64,000 nt of DNA from Methanococcoides sp. EBM-47. Its GTDB lineage: Archaea; Halobacteriota; Methanosarcinia; Methanosarcinales; Methanosarcinaceae. The position numbers and the translations under genes are program-made. Within the stretch, counting starts at the first letter, position 1. Each line of letters starts with the position of its first letter. The DNA is taken from NCBI GenBank assembly GCA_001896725.1, contig MPPA01000010.1, forward strand, positions 62,001 to 126,000, in the 5' to 3' direction. Positions 1 to 9,007 of this stretch are shown here, one piece after another. Under the pieces are notes generated by a model. That model saw only the letters and a list, made by a program, of their open reading frames with translations, was not told the origin of the DNA and searched no databases.

Positions 1-1964
1 GCTAGAAGATGATCTTGAAATGCAGAAAAAAGGCTTGTTATACTCACTGTTTCCATAGCGCTGCTAAACTCAAATCCCATTTTTTTCAGTAAAGAATATG
101 CAGCTTGCGTGGATATTTCTGTGGTGCTGAACTGCACATGCCCCACTTCATGCATCACGCTCAGCTTATATATATTGAAATTATCTTCAAAATCAATATA
201 TTTTTTGATCTTGGGTTCAAGGTAGATGACATTACCTGCAATAATGGGGTTCAGAAAATCGAGACCTTCCGCCAAAGGAAGAACATGTTTCGACCGGATG
301 CTGAAGTCCACACCTGAAAGGCCGACAGCATAGAATTTCAGAACATTCGCCACCTTTTTCAGGGCTACTCCGCCTTTGAGCTCTTCGATGGTATCCGTGG
401 AACTTTTGGATTTAAGGGAGAAGTAAGGTCTCCCCCTGATCGGACTTTCTTCAAAAACGCTTATCCCTTTGAAGGCCCACTCTTCAAGTTCCCTTACATC
501 CAGATCTGCCAGCAGGGACGGAGAAAAGGCAAAATAATCCACAGCTATCTTTTTATCGTTTTCGTATACCTTCAGGCCGGTGCCTGCCCATTTCCTGATC
601 TCTGCCGGGTCGATCCTTTCCACCACTTCCGGCAGGCTTTCAAAGAAAACACCTGCAAGCAGCCAATCTACTTCCAGCAGCATACGGGCTGTGGAGAATA
701 TTTCTCCGTGATAAGCAGGTGGGACCTGTTTAAAGGCAACAGCCGAGTGCCTGCAATAACCTGCACCAAGATGGGAACTTTTCTTTGCGATCTCTTTTCC
801 AATGGCCAGCCAGTCCCTGAAATTCTGATAGGTGAAGAGATGCAGCACATCAGGGGCATATCTGAAATAATTCTCTACGCATTCGGGATTTACCAGAGCT
901 AGCTCAGATCCCACATCTAATATAAATGCCCTTTGTTCCCGGGTAGTGGTCCGAACATGGCTTTCAAGCCCCTTGAAACCATGATCTATGAATGCTTTTG
1001 CAGCGTGCCTGTCTCTGGATACAAGAGCTATGCCTCTGTCTGCCCATTCTATCAATTCTCCAATATCCGTAGAACCAAGAAGCTTCGGACTTCTGTTCAC
1101 AAAGGATATAGCCATATCGATATTGAACTCAGCGATCTTCTCTGTCACAGAGAACCACTTGTTAAGATCGTTGTCACCCAGGTCAGCCATTGCAAGAGGT
1201 GAACGGTTGAACAGCGCAAGAGTTAGAGGCGCACCGAACCTGAGAATGGGATTGAGCGCATTGAGGATCAAATGCCTTCGATGCGGTTCAATGTGAGTGA
1301 AAGTTTTTCCGGAGCTGTTTATGATCTCTACTACGGTCCTCCAGTCCTTCTCCCTGATATTTTCGATAATATCAACAAATTTGCGGAATTCATCAGCGGA
1401 CAGCAGAGATAAAAGGTCTGCAAGGTGTTTAAAATAAGCCTCAGATACTCTTATATTGGAGCCTGAGAAATTGCTTCCAATAGATACCAATTCTTCAAAC
1501 TGCTCAAAAGGCCGAGATGACACAACTTTAGAAGTATTGGCAAAATAAGATATGGCAAGCCCCTTGTCCCGACCTGCTATGGATATTCCCATTTCTGTCC
1601 ACCGGTGCAAAAGAGGCAGCCCACCTTTTTCAATGATAGTACCCGATGCATCAAAGAAGCCTTCGATACACGAAATGCTCAAGAATGATGCCTTTTGTGC
1701 AAGCATTAGCCATTCTCTAAAGCCATCTTGAGGAAGCGAACGGTACACCTGAGGTGCTGCCTTCAGATAAGATCTAATTACTCTGCGACCTTTACCTGAT
1801 GTAAATTTTCCTGAGCTCAAGATGAACTTCAGATCCTGGACAGATATCTCCTTGAGATGTTCCACTACATAGGATAAATCATCCGGGTCAAGATTAGGAT
1901 AATATGATCTGACAATGTCAGTAAGTTCTTCCGGAGAAAGAGGGCTTCCGCCTGCTTCTTCCAT
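1..1964 (-). CDS. NorD/CbbO-like VWA-family protein, C-terminus beyond window
   Basis: An open frame of about 654 codons runs from an ATG at 1964 to the left edge with no stop, so the gene is cut by the window. It starts 8 nt after the stop of the NorQ-like ATPase gene, with GAGGGA just before the ATG, which fixes the start. The visible part consists of roughly 35-residue helical repeats, each with a tryptophan and a later YF or similar pair (for example REWLMLA, HRWTEMG, IEWADRG, RDWLAIG, RKWAGTG, EEWAFKG). A HEVGH motif lies near residue 605. NorD/CbbO proteins partner MoxR-type ATPases in metalloenzyme activation and carry a C-terminal von Willebrand A domain, which here would lie off the edge. 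The assignment rests on the neighbour and the repeat pattern; the VWA domain itself is not visible. Confidence 0.72.
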   Translation of the reverse strand, partial: MEEAGGSPLSPEELTDIVRSYYPNLDPDDLSYVVEHLKEISVQDLKFILSSGKFTSGKGRRVIRSYLKAAPQVYRSLPQDGFREWLMLAQKASFLSISCIEGFFDASGTIIEKGGLPLLHRWTEMGISIAGRDKGLAISYFANTSKVVSSRPFEQFEELVSIGSNFSGSNIRVSEAYFKHLADLLSLLSADEFRKFVDIIENIREKDWRTVVEIINSSGKTFTHIEPHRRHLILNALNPILRFGAPLTLALFNRSPLAMADLGDNDLNKWFSVTEKIAEFNIDMAISFVNRSPKLLGSTDIGELIEWADRGIALVSRDRHAAKAFIDHGFKGLESHVRTTTREQRAFILDVGSELALVNPECVENYFRYAPDVLHLFTYQNFRDWLAIGKEIAKKSSHLGAGYCRHSAVAFKQVPPAYHGEIFSTARMLLEVDWLLAGVFFESLPEVVERIDPAEIRKWAGTGLKVYENDKKIAVDYFAFSPSLLADLDVRELEEWAFKGISVFEESPIRGRPYFSLKSKSSTDTIEELKGGVALKKVANVLKFYAVGLSGVDFSIRSKHVLPLAEGLDFLNPIIAGNVIYLEPKIKKYIDFEDNFNIYKLSVMHEVGHVQFSTTEISTQAAYSLLKKMGFEFSSAMETVSITSLFSAFQDHLL

Positions 1965-1972
1965 TCCCTCGC

Positions 1973-2803
1973 TCACTCCATGATAGTGGAGATGATCTCA
2001 TCGATGCTTTTTTGCAGATCAGTGTTATCGGTTATAGGTCTGACCATAGCTATGCGACATGCTTCCTTTGCGTCAATGCCGTCCATTATGAGCTTACCTG
2101 CATAGATAAGCAGACGAGTACTTACACCTTCTTCAAGACCGTGTTGTTTAAAGTTTCGGATGCGATGGCCGATATCCACAAGATAGCGAGCCATTTTTTC
2201 ATTTACTCCACTTTCATGTGCAACGATCTTTATTTCAAGCTCTGTAGGAGGGTACTCGAAATCTAAAGCCACGAACCTTTGGCGTGTACTTTGTTTGAGG
2301 TCTTTTATTATGCTTTGATAACCAGGATTATAGGAAATGCTGAGCATGAACTCAGAAGGCGCCTTCAGGATCACTCCCAGCTTGTCAATGGGCATGATGC
2401 GCCGGTTGTCTGTAAGAGGGTGTATGACAACGATCGTATCCTTGCGCGCTTCCACAACTTCGTCAAGGTAGCATATGGCACCGTGTTTAACAGCTTTTGT
2501 AAGAGGGCCATCGCTCCATTCCACAGATTCCCCTTTTATCAGGAACCTTCCTATAAGATCAGTGGCTGTCAGATCCTCATGACAGGCCACAGTTATCAAA
2601 GGACGCTTTAGTATATAGGCCATGTATTCCATGAAACGGGTCTTTCCACAACCAGTCGGTCCTTTAAGGTTGACGGGTAATTTGTTCCGATAAGCTGACA
2701 TGAAAATGTCAACTTCATTTCCTACAGGTACATAATATGGCTCCTTCTCAATGAGATACTTCTCAACAGGTAACTCCTCGAATAAACTACACTTTGTAAA
2801 CAT
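1973..2803 (-). CDS. MoxR-family AAA+ ATPase, NorQ/CbbQ type
   Basis: A 276-residue AAA+ ATPase of the MoxR/NorQ/CbbQ family. The Walker A motif GPTGCGKT is at about residues 48-55 and Walker B (CYLDE) at 111-115; a sensor-1-like SYNPGY follows near 180. NorQ and CbbQ work with a VWA partner as a chaperone pair that remodels or activates metalloenzymes (nitric oxide reductase, Rubisco), and the partner gene begins 8 nt downstream here. Methanogens lack those substrates, so the target is unknown. The gene is divergent from the HAD phosphatase gene, with 124 bp between them holding both promoters. The family call is secure; the client enzyme is not. Confidence 0.88.
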   Translation of the reverse strand: MFTKCSLFEELPVEKYLIEKEPYYVPVGNEVDIFMSAYRNKLPVNLKGPTGCGKTRFMEYMAYILKRPLITVACHEDLTATDLIGRFLIKGESVEWSDGPLTKAVKHGAICYLDEVVEARKDTIVVIHPLTDNRRIMPIDKLGVILKAPSEFMLSISYNPGYQSIIKDLKQSTRQRFVALDFEYPPTELEIKIVAHESGVNEKMARYLVDIGHRIRNFKQHGLEEGVSTRLLIYAGKLIMDGIDAKEACRIAMVRPITDNTDLQKSIDEIISTIME

Positions 2804-2927
2804 TGGAACGATCCCACATTCTATTCGTTGTTATAATAAGGAATGGAGGATTATGGTTTATAATTAATGGTATTAAGGGATATTTCCAAACACAAGCTTT
2901 ATCCGTATTGAAACTGGATCTGTTATC

Positions 2928-3581
2928 ATGGTCAGGTCCATAATATTTGATATGGATGGAGTGTTGGTGGATTCCATGCCTTCTCATGCCGATGCCTGGA
3001 TAGCGGTTTCAAGAGAAATAGGTGCTGAAGTATCCAGGGAAGATATCTATGAGATAGAAGGTGCGAACCACATACTTGGTATACAGTGGCTTTTTGAAAA
3101 AGCAGGTAAAGTGGTCCAACCCCACTTATATGAGGAGATAAAGTGCAAAAAAGTGGAGTTCTTCAATGCCAACGCATCCATTACTCCTTTTGATGGTATG
3201 TCTGGATGTCTCAGAGACCTCAAGCAGCATTTTTCACTTGCAGTGGTCACAGGCTCTGACAGATATACAGTAACAGATATCATGAATAATTTCTTTCCAG
3301 GTGTTTTTGACACCATTGTATGTGGAGAGGATGTCCACTATGGTAAGCCCTTTCCTGACCCATATCTCAAGGCAGTGGAACTGCTCGGCATGGAAAAGGA
3401 TGAATGCATAGTAGTGGAAAACGCACCCATGGGCGTGGAATCAGCTAAAAGGGCAGGGCTTTTCTGTGTAGGTGTACCTACATATGTGCCTCCATCCAGA
3501 TTGAGTGCAGCCGACATTGTGCTGCATGATCATCCTGCGCTATTTGCATATCTGGAAAAGCTGATCCTTTCAAGCAATTAG
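2928..3581 (+). CDS. HAD-superfamily hydrolase, beta-phosphoglucomutase-like
   Basis: A 217-residue cytosolic HAD subfamily IA hydrolase. Motif I is FDMDGVLVDS at residues 7-16, with the nucleophilic aspartate and general-acid aspartate both present. Motif II is VVTGSD near residue 100, motif III is the lysine in YGKPFPDP near 140, and motif IV follows in the ECIVVENAPMG segment. A four-helix cap of the beta-phosphoglucomutase or phosphoglycolate-phosphatase type lies between motifs I and II. The substrate cannot be inferred. The gene starts at an ATG after a short AT-rich leader and is followed 47 bp later by the TPR gene, so the two may be cotranscribed. Confidence 0.85.
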   Translation: MVRSIIFDMDGVLVDSMPSHADAWIAVSREIGAEVSREDIYEIEGANHILGIQWLFEKAGKVVQPHLYEEIKCKKVEFFNANASITPFDGMSGCLRDLKQHFSLAVVTGSDRYTVTDIMNNFFPGVFDTIVCGEDVHYGKPFPDPYLKAVELLGMEKDECIVVENAPMGVESAKRAGLFCVGVPTYVPPSRLSAADIVLHDHPALFAYLEKLILSSN

Positions 3582-3628
3582 AAAGGTTTTAGTTCCTGTC
3601 ATACACAAGTATTACTGGTAGATACTTT

Positions 3629-4339
3629 ATGGACAATAAGCACAACATCTCTGATAAAGTAGAAAGCCTGAAGGAAGAATTCAAAAAAGAACCATCTTTG
3701 GAAATGATGGTACAGGTGATCGCTGCGTATCATGAGCAAGGGCTCACTGAAAGAGGCATCGGTTTTGCTGAAGCTGTATTGCTGCAAGTGGATGATAAGA
3801 AGACACGATCAATGCAAATGGGTATGATCATGGAACTTGTAGGCAGGAATGAGGAAGCGCTCACATACCTGGATAAGGCCCTGAAGATATCTCCCACTGA
3901 TCCACAGGTGCTCCATGCAAAGGGTATGATACTTGTCATAAATGGAAGTTTTGAAGATGCCGCTTTGATCTACCGCGAACTGAGGGATAACAATGCAGCA
4001 GACCTGCAGGCAATGTCAGGCATGCTCCTGTGCCTGTTTGGAGAAGGAAGATCAACTGATGCACTTGCTCTGTACCAGGAGTCCACGGGCACTCTTCCAA
4101 AAAACCCACACGAATGGCATCCGAAAGGTATGATAGATGGTATAGTTGCTGCATATTTTGAAACAACTACATCCGATGATCATGGAACGGCCCCGGAAAA
4201 TATCAAAGAAAGCTTCCGGCGCATGGAAGATATCATAGGCAACTTCGGAACTGAGGTCCGGATGTTTTACACAATGGGAGAGATCGCGGGCAGTGAAGCG
4301 TTCAGGAAAATAATGGAAAAAAAGAAGAACAAGAACTGA
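3629..4339 (+). CDS. Tetratricopeptide-repeat protein
   Basis: A 236-residue soluble protein of helical repeats. The clearest TPR unit runs from about residues 60-125 (GMIMELVGRNEEALTYLDKA followed by ISPTDPQVLHAKGM), with the usual alanine/glycine packing positions and the terminal proline. No signal peptide or membrane segment is visible. The C-terminus is very lysine-rich. TPR proteins act as protein-interaction scaffolds; no partner is evident. The gene lies close behind the HAD gene on the same strand. Confidence 0.75.
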   Translation: MDNKHNISDKVESLKEEFKKEPSLEMMVQVIAAYHEQGLTERGIGFAEAVLLQVDDKKTRSMQMGMIMELVGRNEEALTYLDKALKISPTDPQVLHAKGMILVINGSFEDAALIYRELRDNNAADLQAMSGMLLCLFGEGRSTDALALYQESTGTLPKNPHEWHPKGMIDGIVAAYFETTTSDDHGTAPENIKESFRRMEDIIGNFGTEVRMFYTMGEIAGSEAFRKIMEKKKNKN

Positions 4340-4473
4340 GCTTTACATTTAATCCGTTACCAGTGCTTCAATTTTGCATGGAAGGGGACCATTTGGTTGG
4401 GTGTACTGTATCCCTTGAGCGGACCGTAAAACGGCTCATGTTCCCAAAGTCATGAATAACGGAAGGAGATTTC

Positions 4474-4481
4474 TTTATATA
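4474..4481 (+). promoter_or_regulatory. TATA box upstream of the amber-containing ORF
   Basis: TTTATATA preceded by purine-rich GGAAGGAGA-like sequence at 4461-4469. An archaeal TATA box here predicts transcription start near 4500-4505, about 15 nt ahead of the ATG at 4517. The stretch 4340-4473 before it shows no gene. Confidence 0.4.
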
Positions 4482-4516
4482 GGCACTCTATTTTCCTTGA
4501 CCACGTAGTAAAGGAC

Positions 4517-4795
4517 ATGGTTCACTATTACACACTTGTTACAAGATATCACGGACCATGCTCAAGGATCAGCCCTTGCAGCTATGATAAAGGTATGGGA
4601 GTACGGGATGTGTACACATCTTATACATAGGAAAGACCGCTCCTATCACTTGAAAATGTAAAAAATGGGGTCATAGTGATCAAAGTATAGCTAGGAAATG
4701 CAGAGATACCTAACATAAATATGTTCCCAGAGGCTATACTGAAGGGACCCATAGACAAGATCTCAGATAATACAGATTTGCAAGTATGTCTGTAA
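4517..4795 (+). CDS. Short ORF with two in-frame amber codons (pyrrolysine candidate or pseudogene)
   Basis: The frame from the ATG at 4517 to TAA at 4793-4795 has 92 codons. It is interrupted only by TAG at 4628-4630 (codon 38) and TAG at 4688-4690 (codon 58). The conceptual product looks protein-like throughout: a Tyr/Cys-containing N-terminus (MVHYYTLVTRYHGPC), then ERPLLSLENVKNGVIVIKV between the two ambers and an acidic, Ile/Pro-containing C-terminal part. In Methanosarcinaceae, TAG can be read as pyrrolysine, so this could be a gene of about 92 residues with two Pyl positions. Both TAGs are also one transition from CAG (Gln), which would fit a decaying gene. I do not recognise the family. 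A TATA box lies about 40 bp upstream, and sfsA follows 54 bp downstream. Confidence 0.45.
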
Positions 4796-4849
4796 CACCA
4801 GCAAAGATGTGTACAGGAGGTCTGTTCTCCATACACAAAAGAAGAATCA

Positions 4850-5599
4850 ATGAGAGAAATGGACACGATACAGGTTCCAAGACATGTGCTTGACATTCCC
4901 CTTGATGCAGAGGGTACCCTGGTTTGCAGACCCAACAGGTTTTTGGCAATAGTGGACATTGCCACTCCTTTCGGCCCAAAATGTGAAAAAGTACATATTC
5001 ATGATCCAGGGAGGCTTACGGATATATTGTACCCTGGAAACAGATTGCTTCTGAGAAAAGCCAGTGGAAAGAACAGGAAAACGGAATGGGACATCATAGC
5101 TGGCAAAGCCGGAAATGACTTCGTTCTTACTCATTCCGGATATCACAGGCAGATCTCTATGTGGGTGCTGGATAATAATATAATAGAGAGACTAGCAAAT
5201 ATAGAGAAGATCCTTCCTGAGCAGGTTTTAGGGGAAAGCAGGCTGGATTATCTGCTTGAGAGTGCAGGGCACAGAACATGGATCGAGGTAAAAGGATGCA
5301 CTTTTGCCGAAAATGGAATGGCGATGTTCCCCGATGCTCCCACGATACGCGGAAGAAGGCATGTTGAAGAACTCATAAAGGCCGTGCAAGCTGGAGATAG
5401 AGCTATGATGATTATATTGGTTTTCCGGCAGGAAGCACAATGTTTCACAGCGCATGAGAAAATAGACCCGGATTTTGCTGCCGCTTTTAAGCGGGCCCTT
5501 GAAGAAGAGGTTCAGGTCCACCCTTTATTGTTTGCTTTTGTGAAAAATGATACTTTTGGAGCCATATATTACTTAAGAGAATTGCCTCTCTGCAAATAA
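4850..5599 (+). CDS. sfsA: SfsA family DNA/RNA nuclease-like protein
   Basis: A 249-residue SfsA protein (sugar fermentation stimulation family). The conserved RPNRFLAIV N-terminal block, the HIHDPGRL motif near residue 45, the KGCTF segment near 150 and the FPDAPT(I)RGRRHVEEL block near 160 are all present. The family has an OB-like N-terminal domain and a PD-(D/E)xK-like C-terminal nuclease domain; E. coli SfsA was first noted for effects on maltose metabolism, but its archaeal role is unknown. The start may be the ATG at 4850 or the ATG two codons later, just after GAGAGAA; the second fits the family N-terminus equally well. Confidence 0.9.
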   Translation: MREMDTIQVPRHVLDIPLDAEGTLVCRPNRFLAIVDIATPFGPKCEKVHIHDPGRLTDILYPGNRLLLRKASGKNRKTEWDIIAGKAGNDFVLTHSGYHRQISMWVLDNNIIERLANIEKILPEQVLGESRLDYLLESAGHRTWIEVKGCTFAENGMAMFPDAPTIRGRRHVEELIKAVQAGDRAMMIILVFRQEAQCFTAHEKIDPDFAAAFKRALEEEVQVHPLLFAFVKNDTFGAIYYLRELPLCK

Positions 5600-5688
5600 A
5601 ACTGTATACATGGGGTTGCTTGGTTCAACAAATAATTATATATTTAATTAAATATATAATTATATTTATTTAATTGGAGAAAAATCGT

Positions 5689-7788
5689 ATGAAATTATAC
5701 CAGTCATTAAAAGTAAAAATGGCTATATTCATTGCTGTTGGTCTGTTTTTTGTATTCGGCATCTCGGCAGCATACGTAGTTGATACTGTTACTGAACACG
5801 AAAAGGATATGGCTTATGCCGAAGCCACTCAGATGGCCAGAAGCTATGCCAATGGATTCGATGCAGATATGCAATCTGATCTGTCCGTAGCAAAGACTTT
5901 TGCTACAGCTATGTCCGGATATGGATCAGCTGACACTTCAGAAGTATTGGATATGCTTGAGCGTTCTATGCTGAACAACCCGGATATCTATGGTTCATTT
6001 GTGATTTATGAGCCAAATGGCTTCAGCGGAAATGATGCTGATTATATTGGGGAAGCAGGCCATGACAGCACAGGGAGATTCAGCCCATATTGGCACAGGA
6101 AGGACGGCGTGCCGGTGCTGTCAGAAGATGTTTATGAATATGGAGAAGATCTTGCATACGATTACTATGCTACCCCAAGAAATACGCTAGCAGATGCTGT
6201 TCTGGAGCCTTATACCGAAGATGATGCACTTATGATAAGCTATGTATCGCCTATATTGAAGGATGAAAAATTTGTGGGCATAGCAGGCATTGATGTAATC
6301 CTGAACTACATCGACAGCGAAATGGACAAGGTACACATCTTTGATACAGGATATGCTTTTGTCACATCCAATACAGGTGTGTTCCTTTCACATCCTGTGA
6401 ACAAAGAATGGATAGGTATAAAAAACCTTCAAGGCCTGGGTGTTCCCCAGATGGAGCAGATGGCAAAGGACATAAGTGTGGGTAAAGGCGGGAACATACA
6501 ACTCATCGATCCGGCAACTGGCAAGGATACAGTTATGTTCTACGAACCCATAGATACCGCAGATTTCGCCCTTGTGCTGGCGGCACCCATGGATGAGATG
6601 CTTGCAAATGCTATTGAATTGCGTAATACGATCATTGTAGGGTTTGCCACGGCTATTCTCATCATGACAATTATAACTTTCGTTCTTATTTCAAGGATGA
6701 CGCATCCCCTGAAAGAAATTGTTGAGTGTACTAAAAAGATGGCTGATAACGATTTCAATGTCGATGTAAGTTACAGTTCTTCGGATGAACTGGGAGAACT
6801 TGCAGAATCCATACGTGTGATGGCATCTAACATAGGCAACAACCTGACCCAGCTGGTAGGTGAAGTACAACAAAGTGCAGCGTGGGTTGCAATGACTGCC
6901 GAACATATTTCAGCTTCTGCCGAACAAATGACAGTTACTACGACCCAGCTAGCTGATACAGTGTCCCAAATAGCCGGTGGTGCAATGTCTCAATCCACGA
7001 AGAATACTGAGATCGCAAATGCCATGGGAAATATGACATCAAATGTTCAGGATATAGCAAACAACGCGGAGAAAGCCGCAGAAACAGCCACCCATGCCAG
7101 TAACCTTATACAGGAAGTAGGTGAGCGGTCAAAGAACCTGCTTGTACAGATGGATGCAATAAAAGGAACCTCGTCCGACTCTGCGGCCGTTATCAGGCAA
7201 CTTGACACAAAATCAAGCCAGATAAACGAAATAGTCACTATGATCACAGAAATAGCAGATCAGACGAACCTGCTTGCTCTTAATGCTGCCATCGAAGCTG
7301 CAAGAGCGGGTGAACATGGGAGGGGTTTTTCAGTAGTAGCTGATGAAGTGCGCAAACTGGCTGAGGATTCCAGCGATGCAACCAGACAAATATCAGTGCT
7401 TATCAAGGACATACAGACTGGCACACGCCAGGCTGTTGAATCAGTTGAGAAAGGTACTGGCAGTGTGGCAGATGGTGCAAAGGCACTCAATAAGACAATG
7501 GAAGCTGTAAAAAACATAGTTGAAGGTGGAGGCAAAGTGGCAAGCATGGCGAAAGGAATTGCTCAGGCTGCTCAGGAACAGGCCGCCACCATCCAAGAAG
7601 TGACCGCCTCTATGGAACATGTCTCTACAATCTCGGAACAATCTGCAGTCGGCACTCAGCAGGCTGCAGCTGCAGTCCACAAACAGGCAAAGTCCATGGA
7701 TCAGCTTTATGTTTCTGCAAAAGAGCTTGCAGGTATGGCCGAAAGACTGCAGACCGCCACCCGGTGCTTCAATCTGAAGACAGCGTAA
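5689..7788 (+). CDS. Methyl-accepting chemotaxis protein with Cache sensor domain
   Basis: A membrane chemoreceptor of 699 residues from the ATG at 5689. A GGAGA sequence 8 nt upstream supports this ATG over the in-frame TTG at 5674. An N-terminal membrane segment (residues about 10-28) is followed by a periplasmic-type double Cache ligand domain, a second membrane segment near 310-330 and a HAMP domain. The cytoplasmic signalling coiled coil carries the canonical hairpin tip [20 protein letters not shown]. It would signal to CheA/CheW, but no other chemotaxis gene is in the window, so it is an orphan receptor. The AT-rich tract at 5632-5672 just upstream likely holds the promoter. Confidence 0.93.
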   Translation: MKLYQSLKVKMAIFIAVGLFFVFGISAAYVVDTVTEHEKDMAYAEATQMARSYANGFDADMQSDLSVAKTFATAMSGYGSADTSEVLDMLERSMLNNPDIYGSFVIYEPNGFSGNDADYIGEAGHDSTGRFSPYWHRKDGVPVLSEDVYEYGEDLAYDYYATPRNTLADAVLEPYTEDDALMISYVSPILKDEKFVGIAGIDVILNYIDSEMDKVHIFDTGYAFVTSNTGVFLSHPVNKEWIGIKNLQGLGVPQMEQMAKDISVGKGGNIQLIDPATGKDTVMFYEPIDTADFALVLAAPMDEMLANAIELRNTIIVGFATAILIMTIITFVLISRMTHPLKEIVECTKKMADNDFNVDVSYSSSDELGELAESIRVMASNIGNNLTQLVGEVQQSAAWVAMTAEHISASAEQMTVTTTQLADTVSQIAGGAMSQSTKNTEIANAMGNMTSNVQDIANNAEKAAETATHASNLIQEVGERSKNLLVQMDAIKGTSSDSAAVIRQLDTKSSQINEIVTMITEIADQTNLLALNAAIEAARAGEHGRGFSVVADEVRKLAEDSSDATRQISVLIKDIQTGTRQAVESVEKGTGSVADGAKALNKTMEAVKNIVEGGGKVASMAKGIAQAAQEQAATIQEVTASMEHVSTISEQSAVGTQQAAAAVHKQAKSMDQLYVSAKELAGMAERLQTATRCFNLKTA

Positions 7789-7799
7789 AACAAGTTTTC

Positions 7800-7830
7800 A
7801 AGCAGGTGAAATTTATTGCCTGCTTCCGTT
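7800..7830 (+). terminator. Hairpin terminator after the chemoreceptor gene
   Basis: A 7-bp inverted repeat, AAGCAGG (7800-7806) with CCTGCTT (7819-7825), lies 12 nt after the stop and is followed by a short T-rich stretch. Confidence 0.5.
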
Positions 7831-7942
7831 TACTTTAAGTTGTTCACCAAGCCTCACAGGATTGGAGATGATTCCGCCACATCAGGCTGCGTATCACCGA
7901 TATAATATTTGCGCAAATCTCTTGCTTTTTTACTGAAAAGGA

Positions 7943-8032
7943 CGGGCCCGCCGCGATTCGAACACGAGTCAATGGGTATCTTCACCATGGGTTTCGAAGC
8001 CCATTAGGATATCCTGGCTACCCTACGAGCCC
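7943..8032 (-). tRNA. tRNA-Arg (UCG), probably with a 16-nt intron after position 37
   Basis: Read on the minus strand, the acceptor stem pairs GGGCTCG (8026-8032) with CGGGCCC (7944-7950). The discriminator base is G at 7943 and CCA is not encoded. The T loop is TTCGAAT. The anticodon loop begins CTTCGA, giving anticodon UCG. Without an intron, the 90-nt length and the stem ATGGG/CCCAT would force an 8-nt anticodon loop and a long variable arm. Removing 7978-7993 (AACCCATGGTGAAGAT) joins the anticodon stem to a second CCCAT (7972-7976). This yields an ordinary class I tRNA with a 7-nt loop and a 4-nt variable loop. Archaeal introns typically sit at 37/38, as here. Confidence 0.88.
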
Positions 8033-8061
8033 ACTATGGAACTTTGATTACGATCAGATTC

Positions 8062-8823
8062 TTAAATGTTTCCATCAGAAAGAATTCCGAACAGGCCCGC
8101 TGCCATTCTCAAGGCCATACTGCACAACACCACACCAACCATTTTCCTCAAAGTTTCCGGCTGCATTCTGGTATGCATAAGATAAGAACCTACCTGTGCA
8201 CCCAAAAGAGCTGCAATCGTGATATAAGTTACGAGCTGCATGTCCGGCTGCCATGGACCAAGATGACCTATAAGGCCAGCAAGTGAAGTGAACAATACAA
8301 TAAGTCCGGAAGTGGCAGCGGACCTCTTTACAGTGTATCCAAAATACAACAACAATGGCATGATAAGAGAACCACCCCCGATACCCAATAGTCCTCCAAG
8401 AAATCCTACTACAAACCCGCTCGCCATAATAAGGGGAAAGGAAAAAGCATGGTCACCAATCGAAATCCCATTTTCAGGTTTGAGCATCCCTATTCCTACA
8501 AGTACCATAATGATACTGAATATACCAAGAAGCATATGTATAGGTACCAAATGCGCGCAATAAGCACCCACAGGTGCTGCTATCATAGATACTGCTAGGA
8601 ACGGTATGGCTACGCGCAGCTCTACAAGCTTTTTACGCAGGTATGTCACGGCTGCAGATGCAGACGTTACGGTATTCAGCAGCAAGCCCATAGGTATAGC
8701 ACTGAGCAAATCGATCCCTGACCAATAGAAGACCGGTACGTAGACTATGGCACCTCCAAGACCTATCATGGAGAACAGCATAGACAAAAAAAATATTATT
8801 ACTGCAAATACCAGAAACTCCAT
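8062..8823 (-). CDS. TauE/SafE family (TSUP) membrane permease
   Basis: A 253-residue integral membrane protein with about eight hydrophobic helices. It has the family's two internal repeats: the glycine-rich GLGGAIVYVP near residue 23 and its counterpart GLLGIGGGSLIMPLLL near 144. TSUP proteins export sulfite, sulfonates or related organic anions; the substrate here cannot be told from sequence. The gene ends 29 bp from the tRNA-Arg gene and shares no operon with its neighbours. Confidence 0.88.
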   Translation of the reverse strand: MEFLVFAVIIFFLSMLFSMIGLGGAIVYVPVFYWSGIDLLSAIPMGLLLNTVTSASAAVTYLRKKLVELRVAIPFLAVSMIAAPVGAYCAHLVPIHMLLGIFSIIMVLVGIGMLKPENGISIGDHAFSFPLIMASGFVVGFLGGLLGIGGGSLIMPLLLYFGYTVKRSAATSGLIVLFTSLAGLIGHLGPWQPDMQLVTYITIAALLGAQVGSYLMHTRMQPETLRKMVGVVLCSMALRMAAGLFGILSDGNI

Positions 8824-9007
8824 GATATCATCACCTTAGTTTTTCAGATGCTGTTTCTTGAAATATCCGTCCCCTGCATTTCATCGGGTAAATCACAAAT
8901 TACTCAAATTATTTTACCATCTAGGCAAAAAATATTAGAGTTTAGCACCACCAACGCTACTGAGATGTATGTGCTTCATACATCATTATACCTAATCATA
9001 CCTGTTC

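Noticed and set aside
4621-4965. 114-residue minus-strand ORF
   Set aside because: It runs antisense to the amber ORF and the start of sfsA and has no protein-like pattern.
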